Below, piece after piece: positions 44,599-53,052 of a stretch of DNA of 64,000 nucleotides. A program made the translations under genes and the position numbers. Positions within the stretch are counted from its first letter, which is position 1, and each line of letters begins with the position of its first letter. The DNA is from Polaromonas sp. (lineage in GTDB: Bacteria > Pseudomonadota > Gammaproteobacteria > Burkholderiales > Burkholderiaceae_C), in assembly GCF_029945925.1 (NCBI RefSeq), contig NZ_JAQSDN010000035.1, positions 1 through 64,000 on the forward strand, given 5' to 3'. Below the pieces are notes generated by a model. It saw only the letters and a program-made list of their open reading frames with translations, did not search any database and was not told where the DNA came from.

Positions 44599-45654
44599 AT
44601 GAACCCACAGGAAAACGCTTCACGCTTTGCCATTGCGCCGCTTGCCGGTTTCGTTGAGGGCCTGTTCAGCGCTGCGGGCCTTGACTACGACAAGGCGGCA
44701 ATGGTCGCCGAAATCCTGATCGAAGCCGACATGATGGGACATTCGACCCATGGACTTGCCCTGGCGCCTGCCTATCTGGATGCGGCGACGACCGGCTCGA
44801 TGACCCGCAGCGGCGAGCCGGATGTCGTGGTCGATCGCGGCGCCTGCATCACCTGGAGGGGCAAACGCCTGCCAGGACCCTGGCTGACCGCCAGGGCGGT
44901 GGACCTTGCGCTGGACCGGGTCAAGACCTACGGGACGGTGACCGTGGCCATTTCCGATAGCCACCATATCGGCGCGCTGGCCGCGTACCTGCCGCGCGCG
45001 ACGCGGCGCGGCTGCATGCTGATGATAGCCAGTTCGATGCCATCGCTCGCGGGCGTGGCACCGTTCGGCGGCACGCGACCGGTCTTCACGCCTAACCCGA
45101 TGGCCGCCGGCATTCCCACCGAAGGCGACCCGATCCTGCTGGATGTCAGCGCATCCATCACCACCCTGAACATGAGCAAGCAACTGGCAAAGGCCGGCAA
45201 GCATTTTCCTCAGCCATGGGCGCTGGACACACAGGGAAATCCGAGCGACGACCCGGACGTGGTGATCCGCCAAGGCGGAACACTTCTGCCCGTAGGCGGC
45301 CTGGACCACGGGCACAAGGGCTACAGTTGGGCCATCCTTGTGGAAGCGCTGTCGCAGGGTATTGCCGGCTTCGGCCGTGCGGATGGGCCTGCCGGCACCA
45401 GCGTGTCGGTGTTCATCCAGGTGATAGACCCCGATGCTTTCGGCGGACAGGCCGGATTCAAGCGGCAGATGAGCTGGCTGGGCGATGCCTGCAGGAACAA
45501 CCCGCCGCGCCCTGGGGTCGACGCGGTACGCGTTCCCGGCGAGCGTGCAAGCGCTTTGAAGCGCCAGGCGCTTGAAGAGGGTGTTGCACTGTCGCCTTCT
45601 ATCGTCGCCGGCCTGTCGATCTGGGCCGACAGGTTTTCGATGAAGTGGCCCTGA
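44599..45654 (+). CDS. Ldh-family (malate/L-lactate-type) NAD(P)-dependent oxidoreductase
   Basis: A 351-residue dehydrogenase of the Ldh/MDH2/YlbC family. Landmarks: MMGHSTHGLALAP, ISDSHHIGALAAYLPRA (catalytic His), FTPNPMAAGIP, DHGHKGYSWAILVEALS. ATG 44599 matches the family start. Members reduce or oxidise 2-hydroxy/2-keto acids or ureidoglycolate. Here it likely acts on the acid sugar or its oxo form before phosphorylation. Confidence 0.87.
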   Translation: MNPQENASRFAIAPLAGFVEGLFSAAGLDYDKAAMVAEILIEADMMGHSTHGLALAPAYLDAATTGSMTRSGEPDVVVDRGACITWRGKRLPGPWLTARAVDLALDRVKTYGTVTVAISDSHHIGALAAYLPRATRRGCMLMIASSMPSLAGVAPFGGTRPVFTPNPMAAGIPTEGDPILLDVSASITTLNMSKQLAKAGKHFPQPWALDTQGNPSDDPDVVIRQGGTLLPVGGLDHGHKGYSWAILVEALSQGIAGFGRADGPAGTSVSVFIQVIDPDAFGGQAGFKRQMSWLGDACRNNPPRPGVDAVRVPGERASALKRQALEEGVALSPSIVAGLSIWADRFSMKWP

Positions 45655-45916
45655 GCTCGGGGCTCAGGCTCATTCGCCCTGCGAGCCGCGGTGGGCCCAT
45701 GCCGTGGTGTGTTTTTCGATAAAGCTGAAGATCTCGTACATGACCACCACCAGCCTACGAACTCGCGTCTACGGGTTTTCTTGAGACTCAGCTTTAGGTC
45801 CAGGACGTTTTGTTTCATGATGACTTTTATAGCGTATCGCAATTTCAAGAACACAATTTAGGGGAGGTTATGCAGAGTTTCCCTAGCCACCCGAAACTTT
45901 TGATTCAGGACAACTG
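45655..45916. other. Intergenic region before the GlcD-like gene
   Basis: AT-rich toward the right (45830-45910), suggesting a promoter for the following gene. On the minus strand a possible 23-residue peptide (MYEIFSFIEKH at its start) can be read from 45741, but there is no evidence that it is a gene. Confidence 0.35.
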
Positions 45917-47350
45917 ATGAACGATCACACCACCACCGTATCCGCCAGCGTTATCGAAAAAATCAGGCAGGCCGTCGGCCCGCAGGGGGTGCTGACCGCA
46001 GCAGCGGACCTTGACCCCTACGTTGTCGACTGGCGCGGCGTTTATCGCGGCACGACTGCGGCCGTGGTGCGCCCCGCGAATACCGCCGAAGTCGCCGCAG
46101 TGATGAAGATCTGCGCCGAAACCTGTACGCCCGTCGTGCCGCAGGGCGGCAACACCGGCATGTGCGGCGCATCAATACCCAGTGCCGGTGGCGGTGAAAT
46201 TGTGCTGGCGCTGGCGCGCATGAACCGCGTGCTCGAGGTCGATCCGCTGAACAACACATTGACGGCCGAGGCGGGTTGCGTGCTCGCCGCAATCCAGCAG
46301 GCGGCAGCCGACGCCGATCGGCTGTTTCCGTTGAGTCTCGGCGCAGAGGGCAGTTGTCAAATCGGCGGCAACCTGTCGACTAACGCTGGTGGCATCAACG
46401 TGCTACGTTACGGCAACACCCGCGATCTGGTGCTGGGCTTGGAAGTGGTGCTGCCCGACGGCCGCATCTGGAAAGGCCTGCGTGGACTGCGCAAAGACAA
46501 TACCGGCTACGACCTGAAGCATCTCTTCATCGGCGCCGAGGGAACGCTGGGCATCATTACCGCAGCAACGCTGAAACTGTTTCCCCGCCCCGCTGCCAAT
46601 GCCACAGCGTGGATGGCGGTGCGCGATCCGGAGGCTGCGCTGCAGTTGCTGGCACTGATGCGCCGCCATTGCAACGACCGCATCACCGCATTTGAACTTA
46701 TTTCGCGACACAGCCTGGAATTGGTGTGGCAGCACATCCCAGGAACCCGCGATCCGATCGGAGAGCCTCATCCCTGGTACGTGCTGACTGAACTGGCCGA
46801 TGCCGGCGATGAGTCAGCGCTACGCGCCGACCTCGAGCGTGCGTTGGAAACCGCGCTGAATAAAGAACTGGTTGTCGATGCAGTCATCGCGGAAAACCAC
46901 ACCCAGGCGCAAGCCCTGTGGCACTTGCGCGAATCGATCCCCGAGGGCGTGCGCCAGGCACCGGCGATGGTCTACCGGCACGACATCGCCGTGGCTGTCG
47001 GCCGCATCCCCGAATTCATCCGCGAGGCGCAAGCTGCGCTGGAAGCGCGTTTTCCGGATGTGCAGCTGATCTGCTTCGGTCATCTCGGCGACGGCAATCT
47101 GCATTACAACGCTTATCTACCCGACCGCCTGCGCAGCGATGCTGCAGCGCGCGACGCGCATGACGTAACCGAAACGGTTTATGACATCGTCCAGCAGTAC
47201 GGCGGCAGCTTCAGCGCCGAGCACGGCATCGGCCTGTCGAAGGTGGCTGAATTGGCGCGTTACAAAAGTCCGGTAGAACTGGACCTGATGCGTACCGTCA
47301 AGCACGCGCTGGACCCGCAAGGGCTGCTAAATCCGGGAAAAGTGCTGTAG
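45917..47350 (+). CDS. FAD-linked oxidase, D-2-hydroxyacid dehydrogenase type (GlcD-like)
   Basis: A 477-residue flavoprotein of the GlcD/D-lactate dehydrogenase family. The FAD-binding domain includes VVPQGGNTGMCGAS (near residue 75) and GSCQIGGNLSTNAGG, and the C-terminal domain has CFGHLGDGNLHYN and FSAEHGIGLSKV. It oxidises a D-2-hydroxy acid and passes electrons to a carrier. It follows the acid-sugar operon on the same strand after 262 bases and may feed it an oxidised acid. Homology ends before the IS21-type repeat, so the gene is complete. Confidence 0.88.
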   Translation: MNDHTTTVSASVIEKIRQAVGPQGVLTAAADLDPYVVDWRGVYRGTTAAVVRPANTAEVAAVMKICAETCTPVVPQGGNTGMCGASIPSAGGGEIVLALARMNRVLEVDPLNNTLTAEAGCVLAAIQQAAADADRLFPLSLGAEGSCQIGGNLSTNAGGINVLRYGNTRDLVLGLEVVLPDGRIWKGLRGLRKDNTGYDLKHLFIGAEGTLGIITAATLKLFPRPAANATAWMAVRDPEAALQLLALMRRHCNDRITAFELISRHSLELVWQHIPGTRDPIGEPHPWYVLTELADAGDESALRADLERALETALNKELVVDAVIAENHTQAQALWHLRESIPEGVRQAPAMVYRHDIAVAVGRIPEFIREAQAALEARFPDVQLICFGHLGDGNLHYNAYLPDRLRSDAAARDAHDVTETVYDIVQQYGGSFSAEHGIGLSKVAELARYKSPVELDLMRTVKHALDPQGLLNPGKVL

Positions 47351-47363
47351 GCCGGATGGCTCA

Positions 47364-47420
47364 GGGTCCTCTCGTTTTCAGTGCAATAACTGGCGGTACG
47401 CAAAGCCAGCACTGGCGCGT
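47364..47420 (+). repeat. IS21-type end repeat, copy C (short)
   Basis: Begins GGGTCCTCTCGTTTTCAGTG and matches copy B (47802 onward) for about 55 bases before diverging into different sequence. It starts 14 bases after the oxidase stop. Probably one terminal region of a lost IS21-family element. Confidence 0.6.
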
Positions 47421-47618
47421 GTTTTGTCGCGTTAGCTGTCGGCGCCGATCGAATATTGACCCCCCGGGTAGCTGCTTTTTGAATCGGCAACTGTGGATAA
47501 GTGTACTCAATGCTCGGTTTTTGGCGTCCTTCCTGTCTTGGTGGTTTTGAATTGGAATCAAGCAAGGGGGAAAGGAGCGAAGGGCGTAGCCCGTAGCGGA
47601 TTTCTCCCTTGCCGCCCT
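47421..47618. other. Remnant sequence between IS21-type fragments
   Basis: No intact gene. The 47430-47470 stretch (ending in ATTGACCCCCC) resembles internal non-coding parts of IS21-family elements, but this is from memory and weak. Confidence 0.35.
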
Positions 47619-47795
47619 TCAGAATGGCTCGCCCGTCGCTGCCGCGCTGAGGCCCTTGCGCTTTTGCTCACGCGCTTTGATGCGCGACTTGGCCGCCATG
47701 CTGCTGTGCTGGAAACGGTATGACTCGTTTCCTGTCTCCACGATGTGGCAGTGATGGGTATGCCGGTCCAGCAACGCCGTCGTCATCTTGGGGTC
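47619..47795 (-). pseudogene. IS21-family IstB ATPase, C-terminal fragment
   Basis: The last ~57 residues of IstB, the AAA+ helper of IS21-family transposition: [22 protein letters not shown], then [15 protein letters not shown] and a basic tail. All ATPase motifs are missing. It is cut off on its upstream side exactly where the terminal repeat copy B begins (about 47800). Confidence 0.8.
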
Positions 47796-47801
47796 AACAA
47801 G

Positions 47802-47935
47802 GGGTCCTCTCGTTTTCAGTGCAATAACTGGCGGTACGCAAACCCAGCACTGGCGCGGGGGTGGTGTTGGTAGATCGTTGATTCTGTTGGCTTTCCTGTT
47901 CACCTTCAAATCCGGGATTCGTGGCGTCAAACCGT
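47802..47935 (+). repeat. IS21-type end repeat, copy B
   Basis: About 134 bases, nearly identical to the inverted copy at 21688-21812, starting GGGTCCTCTCGTTTTCAGTG. Located between the IstB fragment and the Tn3 transposase remnant. Two near-identical copies 26 kb apart in inverted orientation could support inversion by recombination. Confidence 0.7.
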
Positions 47936-47943
47936 GATCGGTT

Positions 47944-48927
47944 TCATCCATTGGTGCCAGTTATCGGTCCTCCCTGCCGCGAGGGCAGGATTTGGTCGGC
48001 ATAACGGTCAACAGGAAAGCGGAACACGCCTCGCAGGTTGATGCTTTCCAGCCTGGTGGGAGCAATTTTTCCGATCAGTTCGGGCGGAATCACCTGCCGA
48101 CGGTTCGACCAGCGATCCAGAACTTCCTGCATTTGTGAGGTATTCCACGCCATGACGATGTTGGCCAGCAGACTCAACGCGTCGGCCACAGCCTGCATTT
48201 CGTCCACAAGTTTGGCCTGTGCCGGGCTGATCCGGCCGGTGTAAATAGCGCGCTTGAGGGCGTTGACCGCCTCCCCCCGGTTGAGCACCCGGCGCAATTC
48301 ATTCCTGAAAGCGTCCTTAACAAAGTAGTCGGCAAGGAACGCGGTTCGCAGCAAACGTCCCAATTGCACGCCAGCGTCATAGATGGGATCACCCTGGGCA
48401 GCAGAGCCAAACCGCGCCAGTGCTGCCACCGCACTGGCGTGACCACTCATGACCGAGGCCGCCAAGTGCACCAGGCTGTCCCAATGCTTTTCGATCAGGG
48501 CAACGTCAACATTGGCCTCGCACACCGCAGCTATTTCGGCTGACACCCTGGCGCCGCGAGGCACGAACAGGTGGCGTTGTTTCAATTCCTTCAACCGCGG
48601 GCAAAGATCAAAGCCCAACAACCGGGCCAGTGCCATCGCGAAGTCAGTGTAGCCGTGGGTGTCCACCGCAAGCTGGCTGGTCTCAAGCCGCTCCTGGCGG
48701 ATGACGCCCTCAATGGCCACGCCCGCCTGGCGTTCATTGAGCACGAAGGGCTGCGCATGGAAGATGCCCCAGCGGTCCCGCACATGGGAGTAAATGCCAA
48801 CGGAGGGTGTATTGCGTCGGGGATCAAGCCGGGCTTGCCACACCCGCTTGGTTGTCTCCATGCTCATCATGTCAGAAGACGCCAGGTCTGAACGGCCCCA
48901 AGTGGCAGCAATCGGGTGGCGTTGCAT
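47944..48927 (-). pseudogene. Tn3-family transposase, C-terminal third
   Basis: About 327 residues of the ~1000-residue Tn3 TnpA, from the DDE core: TKRVWQARLDPRRNTPSVGIYSHV-type sequence, then RDRWGIFHAQPFVLNERQAGVAIEGV and ELKQRHLFVPRGARVS. The C-terminal part runs through AFRNELRRVLNRGEAVNALKRAIYTGRI. The frame begins at about 48990 without the N-terminal DNA-binding domains. No Tn3 terminal repeat or resolvase was found nearby. Inactive. Confidence 0.85.
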
Positions 48928-49258
48928 AGGACGATGCCACTCAGAGACTGGAAAGCTGCATTGACCCGGTTTACCATCCAGTTCGAGGAGAGAATGCCCA
49001 AGACTTAACGCTCGCCCCGTTTACACAAAATTCGGGACACCCTCCGCGCCGTGGTCGCAATCACCTTCCTGGCATTGGCGGCGATATCGTTGGAAGGACG
49101 CCTGAGCCGGGCGGCGGCAAATGGCCAAGGTGGATGCCGACGGATGCCGGGCGGCAGGGACAGCGGCACGACCGGCGCACGGGCCGGCTGGGTATGGAAA
49201 GCTTGCATGGGGTCGTTTCGGTCTGGGCTCATGGGCCAGTCTTCCTACTGGACAACTG
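48928..49258. other. Junction region with a possible IS256-like end
   Basis: Between the Tn3 relic and the LexA box. TTTACACAAAATTCGGGACA at 49020-49039 resembles terminal repeats of IS256-family elements (weak, from memory). The rest contains the small minus-strand frame described separately. Confidence 0.35.
49005..49232 (-). CDS. Possible truncated SOS-regulated gene
   Basis: A 75-residue frame whose ATG (49232) lies ~24 bases from the LexA box half-site and has AGGAAG upstream, so it is well placed to be LexA-controlled and divergent from 50349. The sequence (APVVPLSLPPGIRR, then NDIAANARKVIAT) vaguely recalls the N-terminus of ImuA-type mutagenesis proteins. It ends soon after entering the IS256-like segment. 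Identity is uncertain, and it may be a broken gene. Confidence 0.3.
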   Translation of the reverse strand: MSPDRNDPMQAFHTQPARAPVVPLSLPPGIRRHPPWPFAAARLRRPSNDIAANARKVIATTARRVSRILCKRGER

Positions 49259-49268
49259 TATTTATGCA

Positions 49269-50322
49269 AGGGGTATCCGCTTAGCTCCACTAGGCCGTTT
49301 CAGCCGCTTCTTCGGCGGGCAGCACGATGTCGGCATAAGTCACCGGATCGGTAAGCACAGCTTGCTGCATCAGCCGGTAGAACAGCATCCCGCGGGAGCT
49401 GGAGGTGCGGCGGTTAAATCGAAAGACGAAGTCGTCCAGGTAGGCGTCCAGGTGTTCGGGCTGGACCGAACCGTGGTGGGTGCCCAGAATCCAGCGTTTA
49501 ATCAAAGAGGCCACCCGGTGCACCCCGGCCCTGGAAACGTGGGCCGGCACATCCGAGCCCAGCATGACATTGCGCTGATGCTCATAGCCCAACTCGGGCA
49601 GCGATCGGTAGGCGGCCGAGCCATCGGTTTTGAGCGTCGAGCCGGTCTCTATGCAGGCTTGAACGAAGGGCACGATGAACTCTTCAGAGTCCTTGTCGAT
49701 GCGGCGCAAACGGATCCGCCCGAACCCCTTGGGTTGTAGTATCTCCACCGCCAGCACGATCAATACTTTGCTCGTGTTGTTCTTGCGTCCCGCTGGGGAA
49801 ATGGGCTGCTTGCGGTCCGTGATGGCCAGGTAGGTCTCGTCAACTTCGACCACGCCCTTGAGCCGTTCGCGGTCGGGCCGCACCATTGCCCGGCGGAACC
49901 GGTGCAGCATGGTCCAGGCGGTCTGGTAGCTTCCCAGGCCGAGCACCCGCTGCAGCCCCAAGGCGCTCACGCCTTGCTTCTGGTTGGTCACGTACCACGC
50001 TGCGGCCAGCCACACTTTCAAGGGCGTGCGGGTCTTGTCGAAGATGGTGCCGGCAGTGACGGTGCTTTGGTGGCCGCAGTCCTTGCACAGCAGCCGCGTG
50101 CGGCTGGCACGGTACGGCGCCGCCGTCATGGAGCCGCAGCTCGGGCAGATGAAACCCTGCGGCCAGCGCAGGCGCTCCAGGTAGGCCAGGCAGGCGTCCT
50201 CGGAAGAAAACCAATCAAGGAATTCACTCCAGGTGCGCGGATAGTCGTTGACAGGGACTGGACTCATTGCTGTATATTTGTCCAGTGTATTCTACGCTCT
50301 GTGGAGCTAATCGGATACCCCT
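49269..50322 (-). mobile_element. IS1595-family insertion sequence, intact
   Basis: A 1054-bp element. The terminal repeats match at 21 of 22 positions (AGGGGTATCCG...TAGCTCCAC at 49269-49290 and its complement at 50301-50322). It is flanked by perfect direct repeats TATTTATGCA at 49259-49268 and 50323-50332. One transposase gene fills it. The well-preserved ends and duplications suggest a recent insertion. Confidence 0.9.
49290..50267 (-). CDS. IS1595-family transposase
   Basis: A 325-residue transposase. An N-terminal zinc ribbon (CPSCGS at ~41 and CKDCGH at ~60) is followed by helix-turn-helix-like GVSALGLQRVLGLGSYQTAWTML and a DDE-type core. The core has VEVDETYLAI (first Asp), LKTDGSAAYRSL (second Asp) and HHGSVQPEHLDAYLDDFVFRFNRR (catalytic region). 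Full length with intact motifs, so probably active. Confidence 0.9.
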   Translation of the reverse strand: MSPVPVNDYPRTWSEFLDWFSSEDACLAYLERLRWPQGFICPSCGSMTAAPYRASRTRLLCKDCGHQSTVTAGTIFDKTRTPLKVWLAAAWYVTNQKQGVSALGLQRVLGLGSYQTAWTMLHRFRRAMVRPDRERLKGVVEVDETYLAITDRKQPISPAGRKNNTSKVLIVLAVEILQPKGFGRIRLRRIDKDSEEFIVPFVQACIETGSTLKTDGSAAYRSLPELGYEHQRNVMLGSDVPAHVSRAGVHRVASLIKRWILGTHHGSVQPEHLDAYLDDFVFRFNRRTSSSRGMLFYRLMQQAVLTDPVTYADIVLPAEEAAETA

Positions 50323-50348
50323 TATTTATGCACAGTATCATAAATCTT

Positions 50349-50540
50349 ATGGAAGACATCCCTCCCACTCAATGGGTCATCCAATGTGCCGAGCGCCTAC
50401 ATGAGCGCTGGCAGACGGTGGAACCTGCGCAACTGGAAGAGGTGGCGATGGAGCTTTGGCATGATGAACAGTTGCGTTCGCTACCGCCAGCAGAGGCCGC
50501 ATCGCTGTGGCTAAGACCTGTGGCCTGCCAGCAGCCATAG
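50349..50540 (+). CDS. Small conserved-looking protein downstream of the LexA box
   Basis: A 63-residue acidic protein (MEDIPPTQWVIQCAERLHERW at its start). ATG 50349 lies 13 bases from the LexA half-site and codon use looks genuine. No domain recognised. Its position implies SOS control before the IS1595 insertion. It is followed after 135 bases by an XRE-type gene on the same strand. Confidence 0.6.
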   Translation: MEDIPPTQWVIQCAERLHERWQTVEPAQLEEVAMELWHDEQLRSLPPAEAASLWLRPVACQQP

Positions 50541-50675
50541 CGCAGACGCCTCCGAGGCCAGCCGCACCGGCCCGCAAGCAGCTTGCCGCTGGCCTCACAC
50601 CGCACCCACGTGCGCACAATGCCAGGCCGGCTCAGCGACTTATGATGGAACTTCCGTTGATTCCACCCAGAAGTC

Positions 50676-51113
50676 ATGCCCAATATCGCAACCATCCTGA
50701 AAACAGAAATCTCCCGCGTGGCGCGCAAGGAAGCCCGGGCAGATACCCAACATTTGAAAAAGGCGTCTGCCCATCACCGCTCGGACATTGCCGCCCTGAA
50801 ACGCCGGCTCACCACTCTCGAGCAACTCGTCGCCCGCCTGGTCAAGGCTGCAGCCAAAACAGCTCCGCCCGCCGAAGTCGAGCAGCCTGCAGGCGCCTTC
50901 CGGTTCAGCGCCAGCGGCCTGCAGGCGCAAAGAACGCGGCTGGGCCTGTCGGCTTCGGAAGCCGCCCTGTTGCTCGGCGTGTCCGATCAATCCGTCTACA
51001 AGTGGGAAAACGGGAAGACGCGGCCACGAGCCAGCCAGTTTGCTTCGATTGCTGCGTTACGAGGGATGAGTAAGAAAGAGGCTGCTATTCGGCTTGATGC
51101 ATCGTCGCGCTAA
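50676..51113 (+). CDS. XRE-type DNA-binding protein with N-terminal coiled coil
   Basis: A 145-residue protein. Residues ~25-65 form a heptad-like helical stretch (ALKRRLTTLEQLVARLVKAAAK), and the C-terminal ~60 residues form an XRE helix-turn-helix (LQAQRTRLGLSASEAALLLGVSDQSVYKWENG). It resembles small proteins that act as autoregulators in accessory regions. No toxin partner is adjacent. Two hairpins follow the stop codon. Confidence 0.78.
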   Translation: MPNIATILKTEISRVARKEARADTQHLKKASAHHRSDIAALKRRLTTLEQLVARLVKAAAKTAPPAEVEQPAGAFRFSASGLQAQRTRLGLSASEAALLLGVSDQSVYKWENGKTRPRASQFASIAALRGMSKKEAAIRLDASSR

Positions 51114-51176
51114 CTATCGACAATGTTCGATTATCGATAGTCAGCCGCTGCGACTGCTTTCGCTGCGAAGCAGTCG
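51113..51176 (+). terminator. Paired hairpins after the XRE gene
   Basis: Two inverted repeats follow the stop: ACTATCGA (51113-51120) with TCGATAGT (51134-51141), and CGACTGCTT (51151-51159) with AAGCAGTCG (51168-51176). No long T-run follows. Likely transcription end or mRNA-stability structure. Confidence 0.45.
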
Positions 51177-51566
51177 TCGGCTCTTGCCGACCGTAGGACT
51201 GCATTGGGCCCTTTGCCGCCGTGCGTGCTGCGCCGGGGGGCGTCCGTTACGCAGCGTAAGCAGGTATTGACCAAGGACAGCTATCTGGAAGCTCAATCGC
51301 AAATTTTGGTTTGCCTATCAGAGGTCGTTCATGGTAGCCAGCTTCGGGTCCGAAGCGGGCGTTTAACCGTCGCCATAGCGGACGCTACATCCCTCAACCC
51401 ACCCGGCACAACTGCATCTGGCAGAAAACATCGAAGGTTGCAACGGTATTTTCGATCCCCAGCGCATGTGGTTTCCCCGCATTTCAGTAGAAACGCAGGG
51501 GCATATGATCCAATCCCGCAAGGCCTAAAAATCCTCGCAACACGACTTCTCAATCACCTTTCAGGC
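51177..51566. other. Upstream region of asparaginase; no gene recognised
   Basis: The asparaginase frame remains open back to 51204, but the added 121 residues show no homology to asparaginases and lack a signal peptide, so this is treated as non-coding or decayed sequence. The TTTCAGTAGAAACGCAGG near 51482 is the only short structured-looking element seen. Confidence 0.4.
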
Positions 51567-52628
51567 ATGAAAAAAAACCATATGAAAATGAAAACTGCAA
51601 TTGTGACCGCTTCCCTCATGACCGCTATCACTGCCTTCGCTCAAAACAAACCAGTTGTTCATTTCATTGCGACAGGTGGAACGATCGCCATGAAGATCGA
51701 TCCCGTGAAGAACGCTCCGGTGCCGGCGATCTCGGGCGATGACTTACTGGCCACAGTTCCCGATATAGGCAAGTACGCGACTATCCACGTGAACAATTTG
51801 TCGAACGTGCCTTCGGATTACATGGATCCGGCTCGTTGGGTGCAGCTAAGCAAGGCAGTGCAAACCTCTCTTGATAGCAATGAAGTGGCTGGCGTGATCG
51901 TGTCGCACGGCACAGACACGCTGGAAGAGACCGCCTTCTGGCTGGACTTGACCGTGAAGTCGTCCAAGCCTGTGGTCCTGATCGGTGCCCAGCGCAATGC
52001 ATCACAGTCCGACTTTGATGGTCCACGTAACCTGCTGAATGCCGCCCGCATCGCTGTGGATGGGAAATCCAAGGGCATGGGTGTGATGCTGGCCATGAAC
52101 AACCAGATCAACTCCGCGCGCTACGTGAGGAAGACGCATACGGGCAATGTGGAGACCTTCAACTCTGGCGACTTTGGCTTCCTCGGTGAGGTCTACCAGG
52201 ACCGCGTCATGTACGCCAATGCGCCGGTGCGTCGCCAGCATATCGAGATTCGAACCGACAAGATGCCTGAAGTGGAAATCATCGCCATGTACGGCGGTGC
52301 CGACGGATGGGCTATTCGCAATGCTGTCGATCGCGGTGTCAAAGGCATCGTGGTCCAAGCCCTGGGTATGGGCAACATGAACGCCCCGATGTTCGAGGCC
52401 GTGAAGTACGCGCTCTCCAAGGCGGTTCCCGTGGTGATCTCGACCCGCGTCGACAATGGCCGCGTGTTGCCCAACTACGGCTTCATCGGCGGTGGCAAGA
52501 CTACTTTCGACGCGGGTGCTGTGATGGCTGATGACCTCAAGCCGGCTAAGGCGCGCATCCTGCTGATGCTCTTGCTACAAAGCGGCGTGAAGGACAAGGC
52601 GGCCTTGCAAGCGGCTTTCGATCGCTGA
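51567..52628 (+). CDS. Type II (periplasmic) L-asparaginase
   Basis: A 353-residue amidohydrolase converting asparagine (and often glutamine) to the acid plus ammonia. A signal peptide (about residues 1-26, ending AITAFAQ) is followed by the first catalytic motif FIATGGTIAM and the second VIVSHGTDTLEETAFWL with Thr-Asp-Lys triad elements. The length suits a type II enzyme. ATG 51567 is used; ATG 51582 is also possible and gives a shorter signal peptide. It stands alone between an XRE gene and debris, so probably its own transcription unit. Confidence 0.9.
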   Translation: MKKNHMKMKTAIVTASLMTAITAFAQNKPVVHFIATGGTIAMKIDPVKNAPVPAISGDDLLATVPDIGKYATIHVNNLSNVPSDYMDPARWVQLSKAVQTSLDSNEVAGVIVSHGTDTLEETAFWLDLTVKSSKPVVLIGAQRNASQSDFDGPRNLLNAARIAVDGKSKGMGVMLAMNNQINSARYVRKTHTGNVETFNSGDFGFLGEVYQDRVMYANAPVRRQHIEIRTDKMPEVEIIAMYGGADGWAIRNAVDRGVKGIVVQALGMGNMNAPMFEAVKYALSKAVPVVISTRVDNGRVLPNYGFIGGGKTTFDAGAVMADDLKPAKARILLMLLLQSGVKDKAALQAAFDR

Positions 52629-52649
52629 GATTCCTAAAGGAAAACAAGT

Positions 52650-52683
52650 CAGTAGTGACTACCAACAAGGTGGTCGCTACTGG
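52650..52683 (+). terminator. Hairpin after asparaginase
   Basis: CAGTAGTGACTACC (52650-52663) pairs with GGTGGTCGCTACTG (52670-52683) around AACAA, with two G-U pairs in RNA. It is about 20 bases after the stop. T-run absent; moderate support as a terminator. Confidence 0.5.
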
Positions 52684-52901
52684 CATTTAGGTAGAAGATG
52701 GTTGGTATGCGCCAGTACCTTTTGGGGTATTCAAACCGCCACTTGGCTCTTCTGCGGAAGCAAGGTCTCGATGTACTGCAGATGCATTGGGAATGCACCG
52801 CATAAATAGGCTCTCTTCCGACCGCATTGTGGCGCTACCGACGTCGGAGATCGTTACAAGGAACTTAAAGCCTGCTTCAATCATGAAGCAGAGATCGCCT
52901 G
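52684..52901. other. No gene recognised
   Basis: About 220 bases with only short frames. A minus-strand frame (52687-52917) has no recognisable domain. Confidence 0.4.
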
Positions 52902-53036
52902 CTAAGACGCGCCCCAAGCCACGCGATTGCGTCCATCATGCTTCGCTTCATACCAACATTGGTCAGCGACGGCAGTCACATCGAAGTTGAGGATGCACTT
53001 GAAATCGCTGTGCAGACAGAAAGAGCGATACCCCAT
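52902..53036 (-). pseudogene. GGDEF (diguanylate cyclase) C-terminal relic
   Basis: On the minus strand about 44 codons end with DQCWYEAKHDGRNRVAWGAS before a TAG. This matches the conserved tail of GGDEF domains (the ALYxAKxxGRNRV pattern). The preceding sequence (FKCILNFDVTAVA) is also compatible. The GGDEF active site is not present. A decayed fragment. Confidence 0.45.
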
Positions 53037-53052
53037 TGGACTTCAGTTCACC

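Larger units (their letters stand above)
49254..50337. promoter_or_regulatory. LexA (SOS) box split by the IS1595 insertion
   Basis: Removing the IS and one copy of its flanking repeat rejoins 49254-49268 with 50333-50337 to give AACTGTATTTATGCACAGTA. This has the CTG-N10-CAG form of a LexA operator and is very close to the E. coli consensus. The 10-bp flanking repeat TATTTATGCA is exactly the N10 spacer. With the IS present neither side keeps both half-sites, so LexA control of both neighbouring genes is probably lost. Confidence 0.75.

Noticed and set aside
47944-48927. Intact Tn3 transposon
   Set aside because: Only the C-terminal third of TnpA is present, with no resolvase or 38-bp terminal repeats seen.
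51204-51566. N-terminal extension of asparaginase
   Set aside because: The added 121 residues have no family similarity and would hide the signal peptide that follows ATG 51567.
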